DNA of 64,000 nt from Stutzerimonas degradans (GTDB lineage Bacteria; Pseudomonadota; Gammaproteobacteria; Pseudomonadales; Pseudomonadaceae), in assembly GCF_024448505.1 (NCBI RefSeq), contig NZ_JAMOHV010000004.1, positions 62,001 to 126,000 of the forward strand. Reading direction: 5' to 3'. Positions 9,397 through 16,490 of the stretch are shown here, in pieces (position 1 is the stretch's first letter; each line of letters begins with the position of its first letter). The position numbers and the translations under genes were made by a program. The notes under the pieces were generated by a model, which worked only from the letters and a program-made list of their open reading frames with translations, had not been told where the DNA came from and did no database searches.

Positions 9397-10578
9397 ATGG
9401 ATACTCGTCTGGGCGCCAGCGGGCGCGGTCTCGACAGCGGCAGCTACACCGATCTCAATCGCCTCAACCAGTTGAAGGTGGGTAAGGATCGCGATGGCGA
9501 AGAAAACGTGCGCAAGGTTGCGCAGGAATTCGAGTCGCTGTTTCTCAACGAGATGCTCAAGTCGATGCGCTCGGCCAATGCCGTGCTGGCCGAAGACAAC
9601 CCGCTGAACAGCCAGGCCGCCAAGCAGTATCAGGAGATGTACGACCAGCAGCTGTCGGTCAGTCTGTCGAAAGACGGCGGCGGCATCGGCCTGGCCGACG
9701 TGTTGGTGCGCCAGCTGAGCAAGCAGACTGAAACCGCCAGCCGGCCGAACCCGTTCGCCCAGGTCGCTGCCACCGAAGGCGCGAGCTGGCCGAACAAGCC
9801 GGCCGCGGCGACCGAGGCCGTGCGTGACGACTCGCGTCTGCTCAACCAGCGCCGCCTGGCGTTGCCAGGCAAGCTCAGCGAGCGCCAGGTCGCCAATGTT
9901 TCGGCAACCAATCCTGCCGCGCCGCAGGCGCTGGTATCCGATGGCAAGCCGCTGGTCGAACTGGACTGGAAGCCCGCCACCGCCTTCGCCGCCCCGCAGG
10001 ACAAGTCGCTGATCGTCAACGGGGTACCGGCGAATGCCGCCGCAGCGCCGAGCAAGACGCGCTTCAGCTCGCGCGAGGAATTCATCACCACCATGCTGCC
10101 GATGGCCGAGAAGGCCGCCGAGCGCCTGGGCGTCGAGCCACGCTATCTGGTGGCGCAGGCCGCGCTGGAAACCGGCTGGGGCAAATCCATGATCCGTCAC
10201 CGCGACGGCAGCAATAGCCACAACCTGTTCGGTATCAAGGCTACCGGCTGGCAGGGGGAGTCAGCCACCGCGACCACCACCGAGTACGTCAATGGCAAGG
10301 CCACCCGCGAGGTAGCGGGCTTCCGAGCCTACGACTCCTTCGAGCAGAGCTTCAACGACTTCGTCAGCCTGCTGGAGAACAACGACCGTTACCGCACCGC
10401 CATTCAGGTCGCCAGCAATTCCGGTGATTCCGAGCGCTTCGTCAAGGAGCTGCAGAAGGCGGGCTACGCCACCGATCCGCAGTACGCGCGCAAGATCAGC
10501 CAGATCGCGCGCAAGATGCAGACCTATCAGACCGTCGCCGACGCAGGTTCGGCGCCCGCCATGCGGACCAGAGGCTAA
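9397..10578 (+). CDS. flgJ: FlgJ, rod-cap protein with peptidoglycan hydrolase domain
   Basis: The 393-residue protein has the two-domain FlgJ layout. A rod-binding region lies at about 40-108 (VAQEFESLFLNEMLKSMR). A long Ala/Pro-rich linker covers about 112-222. A beta-N-acetylglucosaminidase domain covers about 225-375 with the likely catalytic Glu258 in QAALETGWGKS. It caps rod growth and opens the cell wall for the rod. The linker is long for the family. flgK begins 3 bases after the stop. Confidence 0.94.
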   Translation: MDTRLGASGRGLDSGSYTDLNRLNQLKVGKDRDGEENVRKVAQEFESLFLNEMLKSMRSANAVLAEDNPLNSQAAKQYQEMYDQQLSVSLSKDGGGIGLADVLVRQLSKQTETASRPNPFAQVAATEGASWPNKPAAATEAVRDDSRLLNQRRLALPGKLSERQVANVSATNPAAPQALVSDGKPLVELDWKPATAFAAPQDKSLIVNGVPANAAAAPSKTRFSSREEFITTMLPMAEKAAERLGVEPRYLVAQAALETGWGKSMIRHRDGSNSHNLFGIKATGWQGESATATTTEYVNGKATREVAGFRAYDSFEQSFNDFVSLLENNDRYRTAIQVASNSGDSERFVKELQKAGYATDPQYARKISQIARKMQTYQTVADAGSAPAMRTRG

Positions 10579-10581
10579 TTC

Positions 10582-12621
10582 ATGGCTGACCTACTCAATA
10601 TTGGCCTGTCCGGGCTTTCCGCCAGCAAGACGCAGCTGTCGATCACCGGCCACAACATCAGCAACGTCAACACGCCGGGCTACACGCGCCAGGATGCGAC
10701 CCAGGCGACACGGCTGGCACAGTTCAGCGGCGCGGGTTATATCGGCTCCGGCACCACGCTGGTCGATGTGCGCCGCAGCTATAGCGAGTTCCTGACCAGT
10801 CAGTTGCGCAGCAGCACGGCGCTCAATAGCGACGTCGCGGCCTACAAGAGTCAGATTGATCAGCTCGACTCGCTGCTTGCCGGTACTACCACGGGAATCA
10901 CCCCGGCATTGCAGAGCTTCTTTTCCGCATTGCAGACCGCGGCCGAGGACCCGGCCAACATTCCGGCGCGGCAGCTGGTGCTGGCCGAGTCCGAAGGCCT
11001 GGCGCGGCGTTTCAATACCGTCTATGACCGGCTGGCCGAGCAGAACGCGTTCACCAACAAGCAGATGTCCGCAGTCACCGATCAGGTCAACCGACTGGCC
11101 AGCAGCATCGGCAGCCTGAACGAAGCCATCGCCGTCGCTGCCGCCAATGGCAAGCAGCCGAACGATCTGCTTGATGCTCGCGAAGAGGCGGTGCGCCAGC
11201 TGTCCACCTACATCGGCGTAACGGTGGTTCCGCAGGACGACAGCAGCTTCAACATCTTCATCGGCAGCGGCCAGCCGCTGGTGGTGGGCAGCAGCGTGGC
11301 GCGCCTGGAAGTGGTGCCGGGGCAGGGCGACCCTAACCGCCACGAGGTACAGTTCATCAGCGGCGGCTCGCGCCAGGGCATCACCTCGCAGATCAGCGGT
11401 GGCGAGCTGGGCGGGCTGATTCGCTACCGCAGCGAGGTGCTGGACTCGACCATGAACTCCTTGGGCCGTCTGGCACTGGCGGTGAGCGATCAGGTCAACA
11501 GCCAGCTCGGGCAAGGGCTGGATCTGAAGGGCAATGTGGGGACGGCGCTGTTTGGCGATTACAACGATCCGGCGCTGGCCAAGCTGCGCGTCAATGCGTT
11601 TTCCGGCAACAGCAGCAACGCGCAACCGGCGCTGAACATCACGCAAACCAATCTGCTGACCACCAGCGACTATCTCATGGAGTACGGCGCTGGCGGCTAC
11701 ACGGTGCGTCGCCTGAGCGACAGCCAGCCGATGACGGTGACCACTAATGCGGATGGCAGCCTGAGCATCACCGACAAGAGCGGCCGGGATCAGGGATTCC
11801 AGATCGTGCCGGGAACGCCGGCACCCGCGCTGGGCGACAAATTCACGCTGCAGCCCACGCGTCGCGGTGCAACCGATATCACGGCGGTGCTCGATCAGGC
11901 GGATCAACTGGCGTTCGCCGCGCCGATGCGTGCCGAAGGTAATTTGCAAAACAGCGGAACCGGACTGATCGGTCAGCCTGATCTGGTCAATGGCCCGTCG
12001 CCGATAGACAAGAGCGTGCTCAGCGCAGCCAGCCTTTCGCTCGAGGTAACGCTGAGTGCAGATGGCAAGACCTATACGCTGGGCGATCCGCTGCCGAGCG
12101 GCTGGTCGTACGTTGATGATCAGGGCAATCCGTTGACGCCCGCTCCCAGCTTTACGTCGGGCACCGCCAATACCGTGCGGGTGGCTTATACGTCTGGCAC
12201 CGAGACGTATCAGCTGGCCTTTGCCATGAGCGGCCGTCCGGCAAATGGTGATGATTTCAGTATCGCCTTCAACCAGAGTGGAGTCTCCGACAACCGCAAC
12301 GCCCTGAAGCTGGCCGACCTGCAAAGCAAGCAGAGCATCGGTGTCGATAACAACGTGGCGGGTTCCGGTTTCAGTTTCACCGACGGCTATGGCGAGCTGG
12401 TCGAGCGCGTTGGCACGCTGACCGCGCAGGCGCGACTGGACAGCGAGGCGAACGGCGCGATCCTCAAGCAGGCCACCGACAACCGCGACTCGCTGTCGGC
12501 GGTCAACCTCGACGAGGAGGCCGCCAACCTGATCAAGTTCGAGCAGTACTACAACGCCTCGGCGCAGATCATTCAAGTTGCCCGCTCGCTGTTCGATACA
12601 TTGATCAGCACCTTCCGCTAA
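10582..12621 (+). CDS. flgK: FlgK, hook-filament junction protein 1
   Basis: The 679-residue protein has conserved ends NIGLSGLSASKTQLSITGHN and LDEEAANLIKFEQYYNASAQ, which form the coiled-coil core of junction proteins. The middle is variable, as expected for the exposed domain. FlgK sits between hook and filament. GAGGCTAATTC precedes the ATG. The gene is tightly packed between flgJ and flgL and belongs to the flgF operon. Confidence 0.94.
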   Translation: MADLLNIGLSGLSASKTQLSITGHNISNVNTPGYTRQDATQATRLAQFSGAGYIGSGTTLVDVRRSYSEFLTSQLRSSTALNSDVAAYKSQIDQLDSLLAGTTTGITPALQSFFSALQTAAEDPANIPARQLVLAESEGLARRFNTVYDRLAEQNAFTNKQMSAVTDQVNRLASSIGSLNEAIAVAAANGKQPNDLLDAREEAVRQLSTYIGVTVVPQDDSSFNIFIGSGQPLVVGSSVARLEVVPGQGDPNRHEVQFISGGSRQGITSQISGGELGGLIRYRSEVLDSTMNSLGRLALAVSDQVNSQLGQGLDLKGNVGTALFGDYNDPALAKLRVNAFSGNSSNAQPALNITQTNLLTTSDYLMEYGAGGYTVRRLSDSQPMTVTTNADGSLSITDKSGRDQGFQIVPGTPAPALGDKFTLQPTRRGATDITAVLDQADQLAFAAPMRAEGNLQNSGTGLIGQPDLVNGPSPIDKSVLSAASLSLEVTLSADGKTYTLGDPLPSGWSYVDDQGNPLTPAPSFTSGTANTVRVAYTSGTETYQLAFAMSGRPANGDDFSIAFNQSGVSDNRNALKLADLQSKQSIGVDNNVAGSGFSFTDGYGELVERVGTLTAQARLDSEANGAILKQATDNRDSLSAVNLDEEAANLIKFEQYYNASAQIIQVARSLFDTLISTFR

Positions 12622-12632
12622 CAGGCCCGACC

Positions 12633-13898
12633 ATGCGCATCTCGACCTTGCAGGCATTCAACAACGGCGTCGCCGGGTTGCAACGCAACTACGCCAACGC
12701 GACCCGTACTCAGGAACAGATCAGCACCGGCAACCGCATCCTCACTCCGGCCGACGATCCGGTCGCGTCGGTACGCCTGCTGCAGCTGGAACAGCAGCAG
12801 AACGTGTTGAGCCAGTACAACGCCAACCTCACGGCGGCGAAGAACAGCCTGACCCAGGAAGAGGTCACGCTCAATTCGGTAAACACCGTATTGCAGCGCG
12901 TGCGCGAGCTGGCAGTACAGGCCGGCAACGGCGCGCTCGATCCGCAGGATCGCAAGTCCATTGCGGCCGAACTGGGCGAGCGAGAGGATGAGTTGCTGTC
13001 GTTGATGAACACCCGTAACGCGCGAGGCGAATATCTGTTCGCGGGCTTTCAGGGCAAGACACAGCCGTTCGTGCGGGGCGCCGATGGCAGCTATAGCTAC
13101 GAAGGTGATGAGGGGCAGCGCAAGCTGCAAATCGCCAGCTCGTTAAATATTCCGATCAGCGACAATGGCAAGTCGGTCTTTGAGAACGTGATCAATGCCG
13201 GGCGTTACCAAAGCGTCTTCACCGCTCAAGCCGGTTCCACGTTGAGCGTTTCGGCTCCGCTGGTTCAGGATGAGGTCGCGCTCAGCGCAAATCCGGCATT
13301 TCCCGCTGCGGGCATTGGCGTGCACTTCACTTCGGAAACTGACTACATCGTCTACGATCTCAGCGCTCCGCCAGCTGATTTTGCTGATCCATTTGCCGAT
13401 CCCAATCTCGTCCTCGCGTCCGGTTCTTTGGACGACAAAACGGACACAAGCGACAAACTCGTTTTTCGTGGTGTGGTCATGCAGTTTAACGGCACGCCTG
13501 CGGCTGGCGATTCGGTTGAGGTTACGCTGGACGCTACTCAGCAGAAGCAGGGCATCCTCAGCACCATCGCCAGCCTACGCTCCGCGTTGGAAAACCCTAT
13601 CACGGGTAATCAGGGGGTTCACGATGCCGTTGCCGTCGCGCTGACCAACCTCGACCACGGCATGGTCAGCGTCGATGCCGCGCGCGGCAATATCGGTGCG
13701 CGGCTGAACGTGATCGAAACGACGCAGACCGATAACGAGGACGTGACGCTGGTGAACAAATCGGTGCAGGCCGAGCTGAAAGAGCTGGACTATGCCGAAG
13801 CGTTGTCGCGCCTGTCGTTCCAGACCGTCATCCTCGAGGCGGCGCAGCAGAGCTATGTGAAGATCAGTGGGCTCAACCTGTTCAACGCGATGAGGTAA
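12633..13898 (+). CDS. flgL: FlgL, hook-filament junction protein 2
   Basis: The 421-residue protein starts MRISTLQAFNNGVAGLQRNY and has the flagellin-like N-terminal block QISTGNRILTPADDPVASVR and the C-terminal block LDYAEALSRLSFQTVILEAA. It joins FlgK to the filament. The central part, from about 13140 to 13560, has lower GC and different codon use from the ends, so the exposed domain is probably variable between strains. It is the last gene of the flgF operon. No clear terminator follows. Confidence 0.93.
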   Translation: MRISTLQAFNNGVAGLQRNYANATRTQEQISTGNRILTPADDPVASVRLLQLEQQQNVLSQYNANLTAAKNSLTQEEVTLNSVNTVLQRVRELAVQAGNGALDPQDRKSIAAELGEREDELLSLMNTRNARGEYLFAGFQGKTQPFVRGADGSYSYEGDEGQRKLQIASSLNIPISDNGKSVFENVINAGRYQSVFTAQAGSTLSVSAPLVQDEVALSANPAFPAAGIGVHFTSETDYIVYDLSAPPADFADPFADPNLVLASGSLDDKTDTSDKLVFRGVVMQFNGTPAAGDSVEVTLDATQQKQGILSTIASLRSALENPITGNQGVHDAVAVALTNLDHGMVSVDAARGNIGARLNVIETTQTDNEDVTLVNKSVQAELKELDYAEALSRLSFQTVILEAAQQSYVKISGLNLFNAMR

Positions 13899-13936
13899 CG
13901 GCAGGTTGACGGGGTTCGCAAAAAACGCATCCCGTT

Positions 13937-13964
13937 TTGACTTCGCTAGAACGCTGTCTAGATT
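13937..13964 (+). promoter_or_regulatory. Candidate sigma-70 promoter of the ComEA-like gene
   Basis: TTGACT and TAGATT are separated by 16 bases and lie 57 bases upstream of the ATG at 14021. The match to -35/-10 consensus is fair. It would give this gene its own promoter, separate from the flagellar operon. Confidence 0.5.
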
Positions 13965-14020
13965 AAGCACGCTGCGGAGCAGGAAGTACCGCAGCCTTCA
14001 AACTTCATAAGGACGTGAAT

Positions 14021-14341
14021 ATGAGCAAAGCATTTCTTTCCGCAGTGGCCTTCGCGCTACTCACCTCGCTGGCCGTGCCAGGCCATGCTGCCAGTAATCC
14101 TCAGCAGAGCGCTCCTGCCGCTGTACCGGCAGCGAATGCCGAGATTGCAGTCGTCAAGATCAACAGCGCCGACGCAGAAACCCTGACCCGGGAACTCAAA
14201 GGCATCGGCCCGACCAAGGCGAAGGCGATCATCGATTATCGCGACGACCACGGCCCGTTCCAGTCAGTCGACGAGCTGCTGGAGGTCAAGGGCATCGGCG
14301 CGGCAACGCTCGAGAAGAACCGCAGCAAGCTCAGTCTGTAA
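14021..14341 (+). CDS. ComEA-like exported helix-hairpin-helix protein
   Basis: The 106-residue protein has a signal peptide (MSKAFLSAVAFALLTSLAVP, cleavage near GHAA), a short Ala/Pro/Gln linker and two helix-hairpin-helix motifs at about 50-106: KINSADAETLTRELKGIGPT and SVDELLEVKGIGAATLEKN. This domain binds DNA backbone without sequence preference. ComEA homologues take DNA into the periplasm during natural transformation, which S. stutzeri performs, but the short single-domain form is widespread and its role is often untested. A GTG two codons upstream is possible. AAGGACG upstream supports the ATG. Confidence 0.88.
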   Translation: MSKAFLSAVAFALLTSLAVPGHAASNPQQSAPAAVPAANAEIAVVKINSADAETLTRELKGIGPTKAKAIIDYRDDHGPFQSVDELLEVKGIGAATLEKNRSKLSL

Positions 14342-14699
14342 CCTGCAGCCGAAGCGAGTCGCACTGGCTCGCTTCGTGCCAGCCCCTCCTTCGGCCGAAC
14401 CCTGTCGCTGCAGCCCAGTCAAAAACGCTATCGAAAAAGCGTTGACATATGACGGTTATGCACATTTCAAACGGCCAGGAGACCGTTCGTCTCCGTCTCC
14501 TTGTCGTTGCTTAATCAAATGACATAAGTCATTGTTTTTCAATGACTTGGGCGGCTGCGCAAAAAAGGAGCGATTTGTCTCAGAGGCCCGTGAGTAGGGC
14601 GTTTGACGCAATCATCCATAAACAATTCACAAGGTTATCCACAGCTTCTGTGGGTAACCTCGCTAACCCAGCAAGGACGCTGCCTGGAGGAAACTCTGT
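14342..14699. other. 358-base intergenic region with several dyads
   Basis: I see no convincing gene here. It holds an 8-base-arm hairpin GAAGCGAG/CTCGCTTC (14351-14375) without a T-run, perhaps the end of the ComEA-like transcript. A weak hairpin AATGAC-ATAA-GTCATT (near 14519-14534) is followed by GTTTTT, which looks like a short intrinsic terminator. A 12-base-arm hairpin with DnaA-box sequence lies at 14633-14659. The region is AT-richer than its surroundings. Confidence 0.6.
14633..14659. repeat. Hairpin built from two opposed DnaA-box-like sequences
   Basis: GGTTATCCACAG and CTGTGGGTAACC pair over 12 bases with one G-T wobble and a CTT loop. The left arm contains TTATCCACA, an exact DnaA box (TTATNCACA). 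The right arm read on the complement gives TTACCCACA, one mismatch from the box. It lies 41 bases before the DUF1232 start. It could be a DnaA-responsive regulatory site or only an RNA hairpin. Confidence 0.6.
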
Positions 14700-15137
14700 A
14701 TGAAAGCGCCCTGGAATTTCCTGCGATACCTACCCGTTGCCCAACGCGTCATTGCTCGTGGCAGAGTTCCCGCGTTGCTGCTGGCGGTCGCGCGTAAGCG
14801 CTCCTCTCACGGCGGGTTGCTCAAAGGTTTGCGTGAGGATCTGTCGCTGTTTCAGGCGTTGTGTGTCGCTTGGTGGCGCGGAGAGTACCGGGCGATCAGC
14901 AAGTCGACGCTCGTGTCGGTAGTTGCCGCGCTGTTGTACTTTCTGTCGCCGCTGGACGCGCTTCCGGACTGGATTCCCGGGCTCGGCTTCATCGATGACC
15001 TGGCGGTGATGGGTTGGGTCATGCGCAAGTGGTCCGACGAGCTTGTGGCGTTTCGTGGCTGGCGCGACGCTCAGCCACCGTCGCGTAAAGCGGCGCTGGA
15101 GGTGTTGCCGGCAGCGCAGGAAACCGAGCGACGTTAG
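14700..15137 (+). CDS. DUF1232 (YkvA-type) small membrane protein
   Basis: The 145-residue protein carries the DUF1232 signature YFLSPLDALPDWIPGLGFID at about 80-99, with a hydrophobic stretch before it (about 72-83) that is probably a membrane segment. The N-terminal half is basic. The function of the family is unknown. CTGGAGG lies about 10 bases before the ATG. It seems to stand alone, with a long structured upstream region and a dyad after its stop. Confidence 0.8.
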   Translation: MKAPWNFLRYLPVAQRVIARGRVPALLLAVARKRSSHGGLLKGLREDLSLFQALCVAWWRGEYRAISKSTLVSVVAALLYFLSPLDALPDWIPGLGFIDDLAVMGWVMRKWSDELVAFRGWRDAQPPSRKAALEVLPAAQETERR

Positions 15138-15144
15138 AGCGGAT

Positions 15145-15182
15145 GCGCTGCCGTTGCATACAGTGAAATGCAGTGGCAGCGC
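15145..15182. repeat. Imperfect dyad upstream of the XRE regulator operon
   Basis: GCGCTGCC and GGCAGCGC form 8-base outer arms. Inside, GCAT and ATGC pair after a symmetric 3-base mismatch on each side. No T-run follows. It lies about 70 bases before the regulator's ATG. It may be an operator for that XRE protein or a transcript end for the DUF1232 gene. Confidence 0.5.
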
Positions 15183-15249
15183 GATGCTCCATTGCCTGTC
15201 CAGACTGTTAAGATTTGGCTATCTAGGCCAAAGAGTTCAGGAAAGAAAG

Positions 15250-15573
15250 ATGAATGTGCAGGTCATCATGCGCGATGGCGCACCCGAATATGCTGTCCTG
15301 CCGTGGAGCGAATATGAAGCGCTGCTGAATGCGGTAGGGCGACGACCCGACGCTCCTCAGCCTGCCCCTGAAGCTGTTTGCGCATCGGCGCTGCGACAGC
15401 TGCCACAATTGCGTGAGGCGAAGGGGCTGGATATCGCAGCGTTGGCCCGCTCAGTAGGTATCAGCCCGGCCTATCTCGCATTGATTGAAAGCGGTGAGCG
15501 GGTACCCGATACGGCGATCCGCCGCGCCTTGGCCCGTGCCCTCGAGGTACCACGCTGGGAGGACGACGCTTGA
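15250..15573 (+). CDS. XRE-family helix-turn-helix regulator with antitoxin-like N-terminus
   Basis: The 107-residue protein has two parts. Residues 1-30 (MNVQVIMRDGAPEYAVLPWS then EYEALL) resemble the N-terminus of PHD-like or HigA-like antitoxins. Residues about 50-103 form an XRE helix-turn-helix (LREAKGLDIAALARSVGISP then AYLALIESGERVP). GAAAGAAAG precedes the ATG at 15250. Its stop overlaps the next gene's TTG start by 3 bases (15571-15573), which implies translational coupling. It probably binds DNA, and a dyad lies just upstream. The target is unknown, and no recognisable toxin follows. Confidence 0.78.
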   Translation: MNVQVIMRDGAPEYAVLPWSEYEALLNAVGRRPDAPQPAPEAVCASALRQLPQLREAKGLDIAALARSVGISPAYLALIESGERVPDTAIRRALARALEVPRWEDDA

Positions 15574-15950
15574 ACCTGCAACGTCCTGCGGTACGCATCA
15601 GTCGGCAGCATTGGCAAGCGCTGCTGCTGGAGTTGGGCGAGGCTCGCCGGCAGCGTCATCTGGTGACCTATCGAGCATTGGTCGAGCGCCTGCAATTGCC
15701 GGCTCCGGCCATGCAAACGCTGACCGCTGCGCTGGAGCATCTGGCCGCGTTGGATGCGCGGGCGGAACGGCCTTTGCGCAGCGCACTGGTCATCAGTCAG
15801 GGCGCCAGCCGTCTACCCCGTACGGGGTTCTTCGAGTGTGCGACGAAACTCGGGCGCTTCAGTGGACCGTCAGATGGGTTCGCTGCGGCATCCTGGCACG
15901 CTGGCGAGGTCGCGCGGGTTTTCGAATTCGACTATCCGGAGGTTCCATGA
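15570..15950 (+). CDS. Hypothetical protein coupled to the XRE regulator
   Basis: The frame gives 126 residues from a TTG at 15570, with TGGGAGGA just upstream and overlap with the regulator's stop codon. I do not recognise the family. The first 70 residues are helical and basic with a possible winged-helix look (VTYRALVERLQLPAPAM). The second half has strand-like RSALVISQGASRLPRTGFFE and ends in FEFDYPEVP. There is no signal peptide or membrane segment. It overlaps the next gene by 4 bases (ATGA). The tight packing argues that the three products work together. Confidence 0.7.
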   Translation: MNLQRPAVRISRQHWQALLLELGEARRQRHLVTYRALVERLQLPAPAMQTLTAALEHLAALDARAERPLRSALVISQGASRLPRTGFFECATKLGRFSGPSDGFAAASWHAGEVARVFEFDYPEVP

Positions 15951-16417
15951 TGCTCTGGAAGCTGCGCGCGAGCGCAGGCTATCTGCTCGCCCGCAAACTG
16001 ATGGCTGCGCGTTGGGCGGTGCAACAGCCGAAGCTATGGCGCTGGATGGAAGGGCAGTTCTCGCGCAAGGCCAATCTGGGCGATCGTGCCGCGCAGAGTT
16101 TCTACGGCCATATGCTCTATTTTCGTGGCCAGGGTCTGGGCGCAAAGCAGGAAGGCATACGGCTGTTGCGTTTGGCTGCTCAGGCCGGCGATGCCAAAGC
16201 GGCCTACCAGCTGGGCGTGATCAGTCTCAGTGAAGATGCCTCGCGTGGTCCAGATGGCCCTGAGGCTGCGCGCTGGTGGGAGCAGGCGGCAACTGCCGGG
16301 CATCCGCTGGCGGCGATGCGGCTAGAGCAGCTTTACCGTGCCGGTGGCTATGGCCTGGCTGCGGATCCGGCAGAAGCCGATCGCTACAAGGCGCTCGCCG
16401 CACACCGCGGCATATAA
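15947..16417 (+). CDS. Sel1-repeat protein
   Basis: The 156-residue protein starts at the ATG at 15947, overlapping the previous stop by 4 bases, with CCGGAGG upstream. The frame is open much further back, but that is a shadow of the upstream genes. It has about three Sel1-type repeats (for example GIRLLRLAAQAGDAKAAYQL and AARWWEQAATAGHPLAAMRL). Sel1 repeats make alpha solenoids for protein contacts. The N-terminus is basic and amphipathic rather than a clear signal peptide. It ends the three-gene operon, with a terminator after it. Confidence 0.82.
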   Translation: MMLWKLRASAGYLLARKLMAARWAVQQPKLWRWMEGQFSRKANLGDRAAQSFYGHMLYFRGQGLGAKQEGIRLLRLAAQAGDAKAAYQLGVISLSEDASRGPDGPEAARWWEQAATAGHPLAAMRLEQLYRAGGYGLAADPAEADRYKALAAHRGI

Positions 16418-16441
16418 GGTCTGCTGGAGCTGATGAGAATG

Positions 16442-16474
16442 AAAAAAGGCCGCCTCGTTGGGCGGCCTTTCTGT
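16442..16474. terminator. Bidirectional terminator between the Sel1 gene and prc
   Basis: AAAGGCCGCC and GGCGGCCTTT form 10-base arms around a 6-base loop, with A-runs before and T-rich sequence after. It lies between convergent genes and can end both transcripts. Confidence 0.88.
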
Positions 16475-16490
16475 TAGCGCAGTTCAGTAA

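Noticed and set aside
10591-12657. 688-residue open frame on the complement of flgK
   Set aside because: It is antisense to a clear FlgK. The residues look random (rich in Arg, Gln, His) and high GC keeps shadow frames open.
14603-14797. 64-residue frame before the DUF1232 gene
   Set aside because: It has a TTG start, no ribosome site, and overlaps the better supported DUF1232 gene.
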